DNA of 7,797 bases from CAYOCE01 sp964402405 (GCA_964402405.1 CAYOCE010000054.1:1-7797); one strand, 5' to 3'. Positions 1 to 6,432 are shown, counted from the stretch's first letter. The notes: a model not told the origin generated them from the sequence alone. Numbers and translations: made by a program.

Positions 1-239
1 AGGATTATGAAAAGGTGATGCCGTGTAGCGCTACGCGCCTCACCCTGGGAAGTATTGTAAATACAAGGATTATGAAAAGGTGATGCCGTGTGGCGCTACG
101 CGCTACACCCCTGAAAGCATTGTAAATACTGGGGTTGTGTAAAAATGTTGCCGTGTGGCGCTACGCGCTACACCCCTGAAAGCATTGTAAATACTAGGAT
201 TATGAAAAGGTGATACCATGTGGCGCTACGCGGTATCAC
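1..239. repeat. 65-bp tandem repeat array, hairpin-forming
   Basis: Units start at 1, 66, 131 and 196; the fourth is partial and diverges after about 232. Units 2 and 3 are identical over most of their right halves. Each holds a GC-rich palindrome. In unit 2, GTGTGGCGC (88-96) pairs with GCGCTACAC (100-108) around the loop TAC, with one G-T wobble; unit 3 repeats this at 153-173. Unit 1 instead pairs GGTGA (14-18) with TCACC (40-44), with an inner GCG/CGC. Unit 4 pairs GTGATACC (210-217) with GGTATCAC (232-239). The period is not a multiple of three, so the array cannot encode a repeated peptide. The first base of the window coincides with a unit start, so the array probably continues to the left. 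No function is known to me; REP-like DNA or structured RNA are both possible. Confidence 0.9.
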
Positions 240-261
240 TTCCAAAGAATTTGAAATTTTT

Positions 262-290
262 TTAAGTTCTCTTAAGTAAAAAAGTATTCT
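262..290 (+). promoter_or_regulatory. Candidate promoter of the histidine-rich protein gene
   Basis: TTAAGT (262-267) and TATTCT (285-290) are separated by 17 bases in an AT-rich stretch about 50 bases before the start codon. The -10 is the same hexamer as in the promoter proposed at 7685-7690, but the -35 is weak. An overlapping TACAAT (290-295) is an alternative -10 without a good partner. A short inverted repeat, TTAAG-TTCT-CTTAA (262-275), lies over the -35 region and could be an operator or chance. Confidence 0.35.
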
Positions 291-341
291 ACAATAATAG
301 TATAGGTTAGTTTATTAACAAAAAAATATAGGGAGAATAAA

Positions 342-893
342 ATGAAATTAAGTAATTTGTCTTATTTAGTGTTATCTGTTGGGGTTTTTGGATTGATGGA
401 TGTTGCTGCTACTACTGCTCCGGCTGGAAGCGATGTCCTTTCTGCAGCAAGATCAGGGGCACACACTTTATCAGTTGAGGGTGTAGTGCTTCAAGCGTGT
501 GCAGATGTTAATGGATCTAGAGACTGCTTTGAACTCATGGGAGTAGAAGTTTTAGATGGTCAAGATGTTGCAGCGCTTGCTTTTGTTGAAGAGCATGATG
601 AAGGAGCAGATCAAAATGGCCGTCCGAGACATGTCGCTACATATGAACACGTAGATTCTCAGAACACACACCATCCCGATCACCAGGTTCAAGTGGTGAT
701 ACATCATGCGGCACCTGCTAGTACAGTTCCTGCAAATGGGGCTCACCCAACAGATGCAACTCACCCTGCTGCAGTTGTGGCTACACCAGAGGAAACTCAC
801 CCAGATGCAGCTCATCCAGCTGCAGTTGCAGCTACACCGGAGGAAACTCACTCAACAGAAGATAAGCCAGCCAGTAGCCACGCTCACCATTAA
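342..893 (+). CDS. Exported histidine-rich repeat protein, function unknown
   Basis: A 183-residue protein that I do not recognise. Residues 1-23 form a signal peptide: K2, a hydrophobic stretch from about residue 6 to 19, then VAA before the likely cleavage site, so the mature protein should reach the periplasm or beyond. The mature N-terminal half has two cysteines (C53, C62) that could form a disulfide. The rest is low complexity: 16 of the 17 histidines lie after residue 84, including HH pairs at 110-111, 121-122 and 182-183. Residues 138-171 are two 17-residue repeats built on HPAAV-ATPEETH. Histidine clusters of this sort can bind Zn, Ni or Cu, but no known chaperone or zincin motif is visible. 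The start is supported by GGGAG (331-335), 6 bases upstream. It is a single-gene unit with its own terminator. Divergence into a surface or secreted role is equally possible. Confidence 0.8.
   Translation: MKLSNLSYLVLSVGVFGLMDVAATTAPAGSDVLSAARSGAHTLSVEGVVLQACADVNGSRDCFELMGVEVLDGQDVAALAFVEEHDEGADQNGRPRHVATYEHVDSQNTHHPDHQVQVVIHHAAPASTVPANGAHPTDATHPAAVVATPEETHPDAAHPAAVAATPEETHSTEDKPASSHAHH
753..854 (+). repeat. 51-bp in-frame tandem duplication in the histidine-rich gene
   Basis: Two copies, 753-803 and 804-854, with an exact 51-base period encode D138-P154 and D155-S171. They differ at a few positions, several of them synonymous. A shorter related stretch (GCTCACCC at 741-748) precedes them. 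In-frame repeats of this kind change copy number by slippage, so the tail length may vary between strains. Confidence 0.85.
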
Positions 894-908
894 TAGTACA
901 ACCACCAC

Positions 909-940
909 AAAAAGCGGCCATTATTTGGTCGCTTTTTTTG
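909..940 (+). terminator. Rho-independent terminator after the histidine-rich gene
   Basis: AAAAAGCGGCCA (909-920) pairs with TGGTCGCTTTTT (926-937) through a 12-bp stem with one G-T wobble and a TTATT loop. The 3' arm runs into seven T residues (933-939). It starts 15 bases after the stop codon and separates this gene from mreB. Confidence 0.85.
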
Positions 941-976
941 TTTCAAGCCTAGATAAAAATAATTCCTAAAACCCTA

Positions 977-1005
977 TTTCCTTCTGAAAAAAAATTCTAT
1001 ATAGT
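977..1005 (+). promoter_or_regulatory. Possible mreB promoter
   Basis: TATAGT (1000-1005) matches the -10 consensus at five of six positions. The best -35 at 17 bases, TTTCCT (977-982), is poor. Some promoter is expected here because a strong terminator lies just upstream. The call rests mainly on the -10. Confidence 0.35.
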
Positions 1006-1054
1006 CCCAGTGCATCCTAAAATTTACCCTTACTTTTAAAGGATTTGATACATC

Positions 1055-2092
1055 ATGCTTGCAAAGCTTTTTGGATTTTTGTCGGCCGATATGGCCATTG
1101 ATTTGGGCACAGCTAACACTCTCGTCTACGTACGGGGTCGGGGTATTATTTTAAATGAACCTTCTGTGGTGGCAGTTCTTATTACGAATGGAAAACCACA
1201 AGTCTTGGCGGTGGGAAATGAGGCCAAGCAAATGGTGGGACGAACCCCTGGAAACATTAAGGCTATTAGGCCCCTTCGGGATGGGGTGATTGCGGATTTT
1301 GATATCGCCGAGGAAATGATCAAACACTTCATTCGCAAGGTTCATAATCGTCACGTCTTTGCGCGTCCACAGATTATCATTTGTGTGCCATCAGGATCTA
1401 CAGCGGTGGAACGTCGGGCCATTCAGGAATCGGCTGAAAGCGCCGGAGGCCGTCGCGTATTTTTGATCGAAGAATCCATGGCAGCCGCCATTGGAGCAGG
1501 TCTCCCGGTGACCGAGCCCACAGGATCCATGATTGTGGATATTGGGGGAGGAACTACGGAAGTCGCCGTGTTGTCTTTGGGGGGAATCGTGCATTCCCAA
1601 TCCGTACGCGTCGGGGGTGATAAAATGGATGAGGCTATTATTGGCTATATCCGTCGTCACCATAACCTATTGGTGGGGGAATCCACAGCTGAAAAAATTA
1701 AAAAGGAAATAGGATCCGCTTCCTTGAAGCCTAGTAAAAACAAGGAAATGAGTGTTAAAGGACGGGATTTAATCAAAGGGGTTCCTAAGGAAATCACCAT
1801 CACCACCAAGCAAGTAGCGGAAAGCTTGACGGAAACCGTGGCAGCGATTGTGGAGGCTGTGAAGGTGGCCCTCGAAAAAACGCCCCCCGAATTATCTGCT
1901 GATATTGTAGATAAAGGAATCATGATGACGGGCGGGGGATCGCTGTTGTGTGATTTGGATCAGGTCCTGCGGGATGCAACAGGACTGCCTGTTTCTATTT
2001 CTGAAGATGCTTTATCCTGTGTGGCCCTGGGAACAGGCCAAGCCTTGGAACAAATGGACACGCTGAAATCTGTTTTAGTTAATCAGTACTAG
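1055..2092 (+). CDS. mreB: Rod shape-determining protein MreB
   Basis: Bacterial actin homologue that polymerises on the inner face of the cytoplasmic membrane and directs the elongasome (MreCD, RodA, PBP2) in lateral wall synthesis. The 345-residue length is normal. The actin-fold signatures are present: phosphate-1 loop DLGTANT (16-22), phosphate-2 loop VDIGGGTTEV (161-170) and adenosine motif GIMMTGGGS (288-296). The N-terminal KLFGFLSADMAIDLG and the stretch RTPGNIKAIRP (63-73) are typical. The usual IEEPMAAAIGAGLP block reads IEES here (S141 in place of Pro), beside the presumed catalytic Glu pair E139/E140. The start is the family start; AAAGGA (1038-1043) lies a rather long 11 bases upstream. 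mreC and mreD do not follow; a repeat-filled gap does. Identification is certain. Confidence 0.97.
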   Translation: MLAKLFGFLSADMAIDLGTANTLVYVRGRGIILNEPSVVAVLITNGKPQVLAVGNEAKQMVGRTPGNIKAIRPLRDGVIADFDIAEEMIKHFIRKVHNRHVFARPQIIICVPSGSTAVERRAIQESAESAGGRRVFLIEESMAAAIGAGLPVTEPTGSMIVDIGGGTTEVAVLSLGGIVHSQSVRVGGDKMDEAIIGYIRRHHNLLVGESTAEKIKKEIGSASLKPSKNKEMSVKGRDLIKGVPKEITITTKQVAESLTETVAAIVEAVKVALEKTPPELSADIVDKGIMMTGGGSLLCDLDQVLRDATGLPVSISEDALSCVALGTGQALEQMDTLKSVLVNQY

Positions 2093-2118
2093 AGAGCTGA
2101 AGGTTTTGTTATCTCTTG

Positions 2119-2217
2119 TAAACCATCCCGATCTTCGGAGGGGATCCACAGACACCTGTGGGTGATTCCTTGAAAGTGCTACCGCACATGGATCCCCGCC
2201 TCCGCGGGGATGGTTTA
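2119..2217. repeat. Palindromic element A, 99 bp, MITE- or REP-like
   Basis: Bounded by a perfect 11-bp inverted repeat, TAAACCATCCC (2119-2129) and GGGATGGTTTA (2207-2217). Inside is a series of hairpins: ATCCC/GGGAT on the left, CCACAG-ACAC-CTGTGG (2146-2161), GTGC-TACC-GCAC (2176-2187) and ATCCCCGC-CTCC-GCGGGGAT (2192-2211). It carries no gene. It is an inverted copy of the element at 2373-2468, sharing a 25-bp identical core (2173-2197 here). No target-site duplication is obvious. It could also attenuate transcription after mreB, since no T-tailed terminator is seen there. Confidence 0.85.
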
Positions 2218-2264
2218 TTAAATAAGATGGTTCGTATTTTTTACCCCCTCTCGCATCCTTTCAG

Positions 2265-2360
2265 ATCACCCCGATGTAAATCGGGGTCCAAGAGAGTGGA
2301 TTGCCGTCAAGGCCTTTCCCGCGTTAGCGTTCCATGGACCCCGGCTTCCACTGGAGTGAT
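2265..2360. repeat. Palindromic element B, about 96 bp, related architecture
   Basis: The left hairpin is ACCCCGAT (2268-2275), loop GTAA, ATCGGGGT (2280-2287). The right end TGGACCCCGG...GGAGTGAT (2334-2360) is an imperfect inverted counterpart of the left end ATCACCCC...GGGGTCCA. Length and terminal hairpins match elements A and C, but the central part (about 2291-2333) is different. It looks like another subfamily of the same repeat type. No coding capacity. Confidence 0.7.
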
Positions 2361-2372
2361 TGGAAAGAGTAT

Positions 2373-2468
2373 GAACCATCCCCTTGAAAAAGGGGATCCA
2401 TGTGCGGTAGCACTTTTGAAGTATTATCCAGAGGTATCTGTGGACCCCCACTTTCGTGAGTGTGGTTC
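2373..2468. repeat. Palindromic element C, 96 bp, inverted copy of element A
   Basis: Ends are GAACCA (2373-2378) and TGGTTC (2463-2468). The stretch 2392-2416 is identical to the reverse complement of 2173-2197, and similarity continues along the whole length with scattered differences. The right-hand hairpin differs (GACCCCCACTTTCGTGAGTGTGG) from that of element A, so the ends evolve faster than the core. A and C lie in opposite orientation with B between them. Confidence 0.85.
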
Positions 2469-2506
2469 GCGAGTGACAAAGTAGTAATTTCCAAAAGCTT
2501 ATCTTG

Positions 2507-2537
2507 ACCAGAGGGGGCTAAGATGGTTAACTCTGGT
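2507..2537 (+). promoter_or_regulatory. Inverted repeat touching the pyrH -35 box
   Basis: ACCAGAG (2507-2513) and CTCTGGT (2531-2537) form a perfect 7-bp inverted repeat with a 17-base gap. The right arm ends on the first base of the proposed -35. This could be an operator or a weak RNA hairpin; it could also be chance. Confidence 0.3.
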
Positions 2538-2566
2538 TGAATTTGAGTTTATCAACTAGAGATAAT
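2537..2566 (+). promoter_or_regulatory. Promoter of the pyrH-frr-uppS-cdsA run
   Basis: TTGAAT (2537-2542) and GATAAT (2561-2566) are separated by 18 bases; the -10 matches consensus at five of six positions. Transcription would start near 2573, leaving a leader of only about 8 bases before ATG 2581. A second, weaker pair upstream, TTGACC (2504-2509) with TTAACT (2527-2532) at 17 bases, would give a leader of about 42 bases. Confidence 0.55.
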
Positions 2567-2580
2567 GTTTGATATAGTTT

Positions 2581-3324
2581 ATGACAAACCACCTGCAACC
2601 AAAAGATATACCCTTTAAACGTGTCCTCCTAAAAATTTCAGGGGAGGCCCTCATGGGGGACGCCAATCATTCCATTGATCCCAAGATAGTGGATCAGCTG
2701 GTGAGTGATATTGCTGAGATTCATCAAATGGGGATCAAAGTATGTTTGGTTGTGGGGGCAGGAAATATCCTGCGAGGCGCCAAATCTACTTCAGATCATC
2801 TGGACCGAGGAACCGCAGACTTAATGGGCATGCTGGCAACGGCGATGAATGGCCTCGCGCTATCAGCGGCTATGAAATTCAAAGGGGTGGGGTGCAAGGT
2901 TGTTTCAGCCCTTCATATGCCTCAGGTGTGTGAAACCTATGAACGACAGAGATGTCTTGAGCATTTAGAGAATAATCAGATCTTGATTTTTGTAGCAGGT
3001 AGTGGGAATCCTTATTTCACAACGGATACAGCGGCTGTCTTGCGTGCCCTTGAAATGGGATGCGATGTCATAATGAAGGGAACTCAGGTAGATGGAGTCT
3101 ACAGTGCTGACCCTAAAACAAGCCCAAATGCGACCTATTTCGATACTCTTGACTACCAGCAAGTCCTAGACCATCACCTCAGAGTTGTGGATATGACAGC
3201 CATTACTCTTGCTCAGGAAAATACATTGCCCATTTTGATATTTAATGTTGAAAAAGAGGGGGCTTTGTTGAATGTTATTAGGGGAAAAGGAAAATATACA
3301 TTGATTGGTAAGGAGAAAAAATAA
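2581..3324 (+). CDS. pyrH: Uridylate kinase (UMP kinase)
   Basis: Phosphorylates UMP to UDP with ATP in pyrimidine nucleotide synthesis; a cytoplasmic hexamer of the amino-acid-kinase fold. The 247-residue length is normal. Visible motifs are KISGEAL (18-24), the glycine loop GAGNILRG (59-66, with Ala where GGGN is usual), DLMGMLAT (80-87), SGNPYFTTDTAA (141-152) and KGTQVDGVYSADP (166-178). ATG 2581 is the only plausible start: the frame is closed upstream by TAG at 2575-2577 and no alternative start codon precedes the conserved FKRVLLKISGEAL. There is no Shine-Dalgarno sequence before it, unlike frr. It is the first gene of a run of four, and its stop codon abuts the frr start. rpsB and tsf, common upstream partners, are replaced by repeats. 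Identification is certain. Confidence 0.96.
   Translation: MTNHLQPKDIPFKRVLLKISGEALMGDANHSIDPKIVDQLVSDIAEIHQMGIKVCLVVGAGNILRGAKSTSDHLDRGTADLMGMLATAMNGLALSAAMKFKGVGCKVVSALHMPQVCETYERQRCLEHLENNQILIFVAGSGNPYFTTDTAAVLRALEMGCDVIMKGTQVDGVYSADPKTSPNATYFDTLDYQQVLDHHLRVVDMTAITLAQENTLPILIFNVEKEGALLNVIRGKGKYTLIGKEKK
3310..3315 (+). promoter_or_regulatory. Ribosome binding site of frr
   Basis: AAGGAG inside the last codons of pyrH, 9 bases before ATG 3325. It is the strongest Shine-Dalgarno site in the run and contrasts with the missing one at pyrH. Confidence 0.8.
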
Positions 3325-3885
3325 ATGCATGATCATTTTAAACTAGCAGACTACAAAGAACGGATGAATCATACGATTGAGGCTCTAGAAAGGGAATTTG
3401 GCGGCATCCGGGCAGGGCGCGCGCACCCTAGTATTCTGGATTCTATTCGGGTGAATGCCTATGAATCCATGACGCCCCTAAGTCAGATGGCGACCATTCA
3501 CGCGCCTGAACCTCGGATGCTGTCGATCCAGGTGTGGGATAAGGGATTGGTTAAGAATGTGGAGAAAGCCATTTTGGAATCGGATCTAGGGTTAAACCCC
3601 ATGTCTGAAGGTCAAGTCATTCGTATCAATATGCCAAACCTGAGTGAGGAACGCCGCAAGGAATTGATTAAGATTGCCTCCAAAGCGGCAGAAACCGCTA
3701 GGGTGAGCATTAGAAATATTCGCCGGGATGGGATGGATTATCTGAAGAAATTAGAAAAAGATGGACATTTTTCCGAGGATGATCATCATCATAAAAGTCA
3801 TGAACTTCAAACGCTAACAGATGAATACATTAAAAAAATTGATACCCATTTCGAAGCCAAAGAAAAAGACATTTTGCAGGTATAG
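3325..3885 (+). CDS. frr: Ribosome recycling factor
   Basis: Splits post-termination ribosomes together with EF-G. At 186 residues it has the normal two-domain size: a three-helix bundle (about 1-30 and 105-186) around a small beta domain (31-104). The family stretches GGIRAGRAHPSILD (26-39), GQVIRINMPNLSEERRKEL (96-114) and SIRNIRRDGMD (128-138) are present. The arginines R130, R133 and R134 occupy the ribosome-contacting helix. The histidine patch DDHHHKSH (152-159) sits where other family members have an acidic, polar loop. The ATG directly follows the pyrH stop codon with no gap, so the two are probably translationally coupled. Identification is certain. Confidence 0.97.
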   Translation: MHDHFKLADYKERMNHTIEALEREFGGIRAGRAHPSILDSIRVNAYESMTPLSQMATIHAPEPRMLSIQVWDKGLVKNVEKAILESDLGLNPMSEGQVIRINMPNLSEERRKELIKIASKAAETARVSIRNIRRDGMDYLKKLEKDGHFSEDDHHHKSHELQTLTDEYIKKIDTHFEAKEKDILQV

Positions 3886-3888
3886 ATA

Positions 3889-4638
3889 ATGAGTCAATCA
3901 ATTCTCCCTATCCCAACCCATGTGGGTATTATCATGGATGGTAATCGCCGGTGGGCAAAGCATCGTGGTCTCCCCGTTCTGGAGGGGCATAGGCGCGGGA
4001 TGACAGCCTTAAACGAGGTTGTGAAAGAAAGTTTGGCGCTGGGTATTCAGCATATCACCGTATATGGGTTTTCAACAGAGAACTGGTCACGCCCCTTGGA
4101 TGAGGTCCGGGGGCTGATGAATCTAATCCGCATTTACGCGAAAGAAAATGTGAAAACCCTGCGGGCAGCGGGGGTTCGCCTTTGCTTTATGGGGGATAGG
4201 ACCATGATTGATTCAGATGTTTTACAAATTATGGAAGACGCTGAAAAGTTAACAGCGTCTTGTGAAAAACTAACCCTTCGTATTGCCTTTAGTTATGGAT
4301 CTCGTCAGGAGATTACAGCGGCTATCAAGGCCATTGCTGAAAAGGTTTTGCAGAAAGAAATTCAAATCGATCAAATCACCCCAGAAATGGTATCTGCCCA
4401 TTTGGAAACAGCGGGCGCCCCAGATCCTGATTTAATTATCAGAACGGGTGGAGAGCAACGGTTGAGTAACTTTTTGTTATGGCAAGCAGAGTATTCTGAG
4501 TTCCTTTTTACAGATATCTTTTGGCCAGATGTGACTCAAGAACTTTTTAGACAATTTATCAACGATTATCGGGGGCGGGAACGTCGTTATGGAAAAACTT
4601 CTGAACAAATACAAGATGCTGCTTGCGGGCTTGCTTAA
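3889..4638 (+). CDS. uppS: Undecaprenyl diphosphate synthase (cis-prenyltransferase)
   Basis: Condenses isopentenyl diphosphate with farnesyl diphosphate to C55 undecaprenyl diphosphate, the lipid carrier for peptidoglycan and surface polysaccharides. The 249-residue length is normal. Visible are HVGIIMDGNRRWAK (11-24) with catalytic D17, FSTENW (61-66), and the C-terminal signature DLIIRTGGEQRLSNFLLWQ (181-199) with diphosphate-binding R185, R191 and S193 and the probable metal ligand E204. The motif normally written FNYGGR-E reads FSYGSRQE (135-142), two conservative changes. The start lies 3 bases after the frr stop with only a weak AGG (3878-3880) upstream, which suggests coupling. The 3' end overlaps cdsA by 50 bases. 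Confidence 0.96.
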   Translation: MSQSILPIPTHVGIIMDGNRRWAKHRGLPVLEGHRRGMTALNEVVKESLALGIQHITVYGFSTENWSRPLDEVRGLMNLIRIYAKENVKTLRAAGVRLCFMGDRTMIDSDVLQIMEDAEKLTASCEKLTLRIAFSYGSRQEITAAIKAIAEKVLQKEIQIDQITPEMVSAHLETAGAPDPDLIIRTGGEQRLSNFLLWQAEYSEFLFTDIFWPDVTQELFRQFINDYRGRERRYGKTSEQIQDAACGLA

Positions 4639-5443
4639 TCCGGATCTGAAATATCGATTTATCTCAGCTACACTCATGTTTAGCCTATGCTTTATGATTC
4701 TGTGGCTGGGAAATTTTTTCATACGGCTGTTATCCTTATTCCTCGTATTCCTTCTGGGTTTTGAGTGGACAAAGATGTGCGGAATCACCCATAGGCACCA
4801 TGCGGCCTTGGTGATTGTTATGTGCACGTATGCCTCTATGCTAGGGATGCTCCTTTCCCATGGGGTGTTGGGCTTGGGTCTTTTGTTTTTAGGGGCGGGA
4901 CTTAGCATTATTTCGGGATGGCTAACCTGGCGTCGTGGATTTTTATGGATGGGCCTGGGGATTTTCTATGTGGGTATTCCCTTTTTATCCCTGATGTGGA
5001 TTACCCTGAGCCTCCAGAGCAGTTGGTTGATTATCCTCTGGGTGATTGTTGTTGTCAGCAGTAATGACATGGGGGCCTACTTCATTGGAAAGTGGTTACA
5101 GGGTCCTAAACTATGCCCCAGCATCAGCCCCAAGAAAACCTGGGCAGGATATGTAGGCGGGACCCTCACGGCCATGCTGGCAGCCTTTATTTTATATAAA
5201 GTTTCCCCCATGGGATGGTCCCTGACTAATTACCTTCTAACCAGTTTGGTGATCATTCAAATGGCAACGGCTGGGGATCTTCTGGAATCAGCCATCAAAC
5301 GATACCACGGTGTCAAAGACAGCGGCAATATCATCCCCGGGCATGGGGGCCTGTTTGATCGCTTGGATGGATTCCTATTGGCCTTCCCCTTTGTCGCCGG
5401 CATGATTTATCTGAATCCCCAAGAATTTTATATGGGGGTATAA
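4589..5443 (+). CDS. cdsA: Phosphatidate cytidylyltransferase (CDP-diacylglycerol synthase)
   Basis: Integral membrane enzyme making CDP-diacylglycerol from CTP and phosphatidic acid, the branch point to PE, PG and cardiolipin. The 284-residue protein is mostly hydrophobic, with about seven to eight membrane segments. The complete family signature spans 234-260: S234, K237-R238, K243-D244, H252-G253-G254, D257-R258 and D260. The upstream SPKKTWAGYVGG (180-191) and SNDMGAYFIGKW (158-169) are also typical. The chosen ATG overlaps uppS by 50 bases and has a weak GCGGGA about 8 bases upstream. ATG 4616, which trims nine residues and has no ribosome site, is the alternative, so the exact start is uncertain. 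dxr, often the next gene, is missing; a convergent exported-protein gene follows. Confidence 0.95.
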   Translation: MEKLLNKYKMLLAGLLNPDLKYRFISATLMFSLCFMILWLGNFFIRLLSLFLVFLLGFEWTKMCGITHRHHAALVIVMCTYASMLGMLLSHGVLGLGLLFLGAGLSIISGWLTWRRGFLWMGLGIFYVGIPFLSLMWITLSLQSSWLIILWVIVVVSSNDMGAYFIGKWLQGPKLCPSISPKKTWAGYVGGTLTAMLAAFILYKVSPMGWSLTNYLLTSLVIIQMATAGDLLESAIKRYHGVKDSGNIIPGHGGLFDRLDGFLLAFPFVAGMIYLNPQEFYMGV

Positions 5444-5464
5444 CAATACTCCCGATTCGAACAT

Positions 5465-5499
5465 AAAAAAACGGCCAAAGATTCCTCTTTGACCGTTTT
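5465..5499. terminator. Bidirectional terminator between cdsA and exported protein copy 1
   Basis: AAAACGG-C-CAAAG (5468-5480) pairs with CTTTG-A-CCGTTTT (5487-5499) around ATTCCT, with one C-A mismatch. Read on the minus strand the tail is seven T residues (complement of 5465-5471), a strong terminator for the gene at 5518-6432. Read on the plus strand the tail is four T residues, enough to help end cdsA. It is duplicated exactly at 6658-6692. Confidence 0.85.
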
Positions 5500-5517
5500 G
5501 TAGAAAAGTAGATTTAA

Positions 5518-6432
5518 TTAATCGTTAGATGCAAGAAAGTAACTACTATCTCTATTTAAGTCTTCTAATGCATCCACCTCAGCTCGGGTTAACTTTTGTG
5601 GGGCCGCTTCAGGTACTATTATGGGGTTTGTATTTATGTCTTTCTGTAATTCACCAAAAGGTTTAAAACCCATAGAAATAGTCACTTTACGGTTTCGATT
5701 TCTTTCTATATTCTCAGTATATTCTATAGAAAAAACATCCTCAATAAGTGAAAAATTTACAAAATTATTACCTATATCATAGCTTTTACGGCCCTTGAGG
5801 GCCTCTAGTAAATCAAATTCACCTAGATCTAATAGTCCACCTTTTGTTCCAGTAAAGGCGAAAAGTATATTACGCCCTCCTTTTCTTAGGTGATCGCTTA
5901 AAACAACTAATCCTATATCTATTCTCCGGGAAATAAAGCTCCAGGAGCATAGACCGAAATTGTGTCCTTGTAAAAGTGAGTTTTTTATTCGAATGTCTTC
6001 TTCAGCAACTCTTTCCCCGTAAGGAGACGGTTCTCTTCCTGCAAAAACGAATCCCTTAGGATGTCCTGCCACTTCGATCAAAGGATGTGCGTCACCTCCA
6101 AATAAACTAACACCCACTTTTGTTGTTTCCAGGGGAGATTCTGTGGGTTCCTTCAGTTTCATAAGAGAATCACCCCTTTCACAACTCGAACCCTGGGAGG
6201 CATTGGGGTTTTGGGTCTCATCATTCTCATAATCATTTTTGATTATGGTAGAAACATTTAAAACAACTCTTTGAGGTATCTCCAGGGGATAAGAAATATC
6301 CCTAGAAACCATAAGATCAATATCTTCAAAATGAACTCCAAAGTTACTTGAAGCTCCCTCCATTCCAATAGACACTTGTGGTATTAAAATACCTGCAATT
6401 AGCAGGGATGTTAATATATTTTTAAATTTCAT
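5518..6432 (-). CDS. Exported protein of unknown function, copy 1 (304 aa)
   Basis: I do not recognise this family. Residues 1-23 form a signal peptide: K2 and K4, hydrophobic ILTSLLIAGILIPQV (6-20), then SIG before the likely cut. The mature protein is soluble-looking and mixed in charge, with two cysteines (C84, C162) that could form a disulfide. Residues about 65-104 are polar and low in hydrophobics (Asn, Ser, Glu, Thr), probably a linker. Residues 105-260 are richer in beta-like hydrophobic stretches, and the C terminus (280-304) is acidic. The frame could extend 13 codons upstream to ATG 6471, but copy 2 has a stop codon in the equivalent stretch, and AAGGAG (complement of 6442-6447) sits 9 bases before this ATG in both copies. 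GC content is visibly lower than in pyrH-cdsA. The gene is convergent with cdsA and has its own promoter. Confidence 0.8.
   Translation of the reverse strand: MKFKNILTSLLIAGILIPQVSIGMEGASSNFGVHFEDIDLMVSRDISYPLEIPQRVVLNVSTIIKNDYENDETQNPNASQGSSCERGDSLMKLKEPTESPLETTKVGVSLFGGDAHPLIEVAGHPKGFVFAGREPSPYGERVAEEDIRIKNSLLQGHNFGLCSWSFISRRIDIGLVVLSDHLRKGGRNILFAFTGTKGGLLDLGEFDLLEALKGRKSYDIGNNFVNFSLIEDVFSIEYTENIERNRNRKVTISMGFKPFGELQKDINTNPIIVPEAAPQKLTRAEVDALEDLNRDSSYFLASND

Noticed and set aside
1..239. CRISPR array
   Set aside because: The whole 65-bp unit repeats, with no alternating conserved repeat and variable spacer, and no cas gene is in the window.
706..969. 87-codon frame overlapping the histidine-rich gene
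   Set aside because: It is rich in Gln and Leu as a frame-shifted reading of the same repeats, runs through the terminator, and has no ribosome site.
1126..1923. Several minus-strand open frames opposite mreB
   Set aside because: They are shadows of a highly conserved gene and show no protein family features.
2158..2484. 108-codon plus-strand open frame
   Set aside because: It runs through palindromic elements A, B and C, has no ribosome site, and its composition follows the repeats.
2470..2580. Riboswitch or leader-peptide attenuator before pyrH
   Set aside because: Only one short inverted repeat is present, with no T-tailed hairpin or leader reading frame.
4477..4908. 143-codon minus-strand open frame
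   Set aside because: It is antisense to the uppS-cdsA junction, both of which are certain genes, and has no ribosome site or recognisable product.
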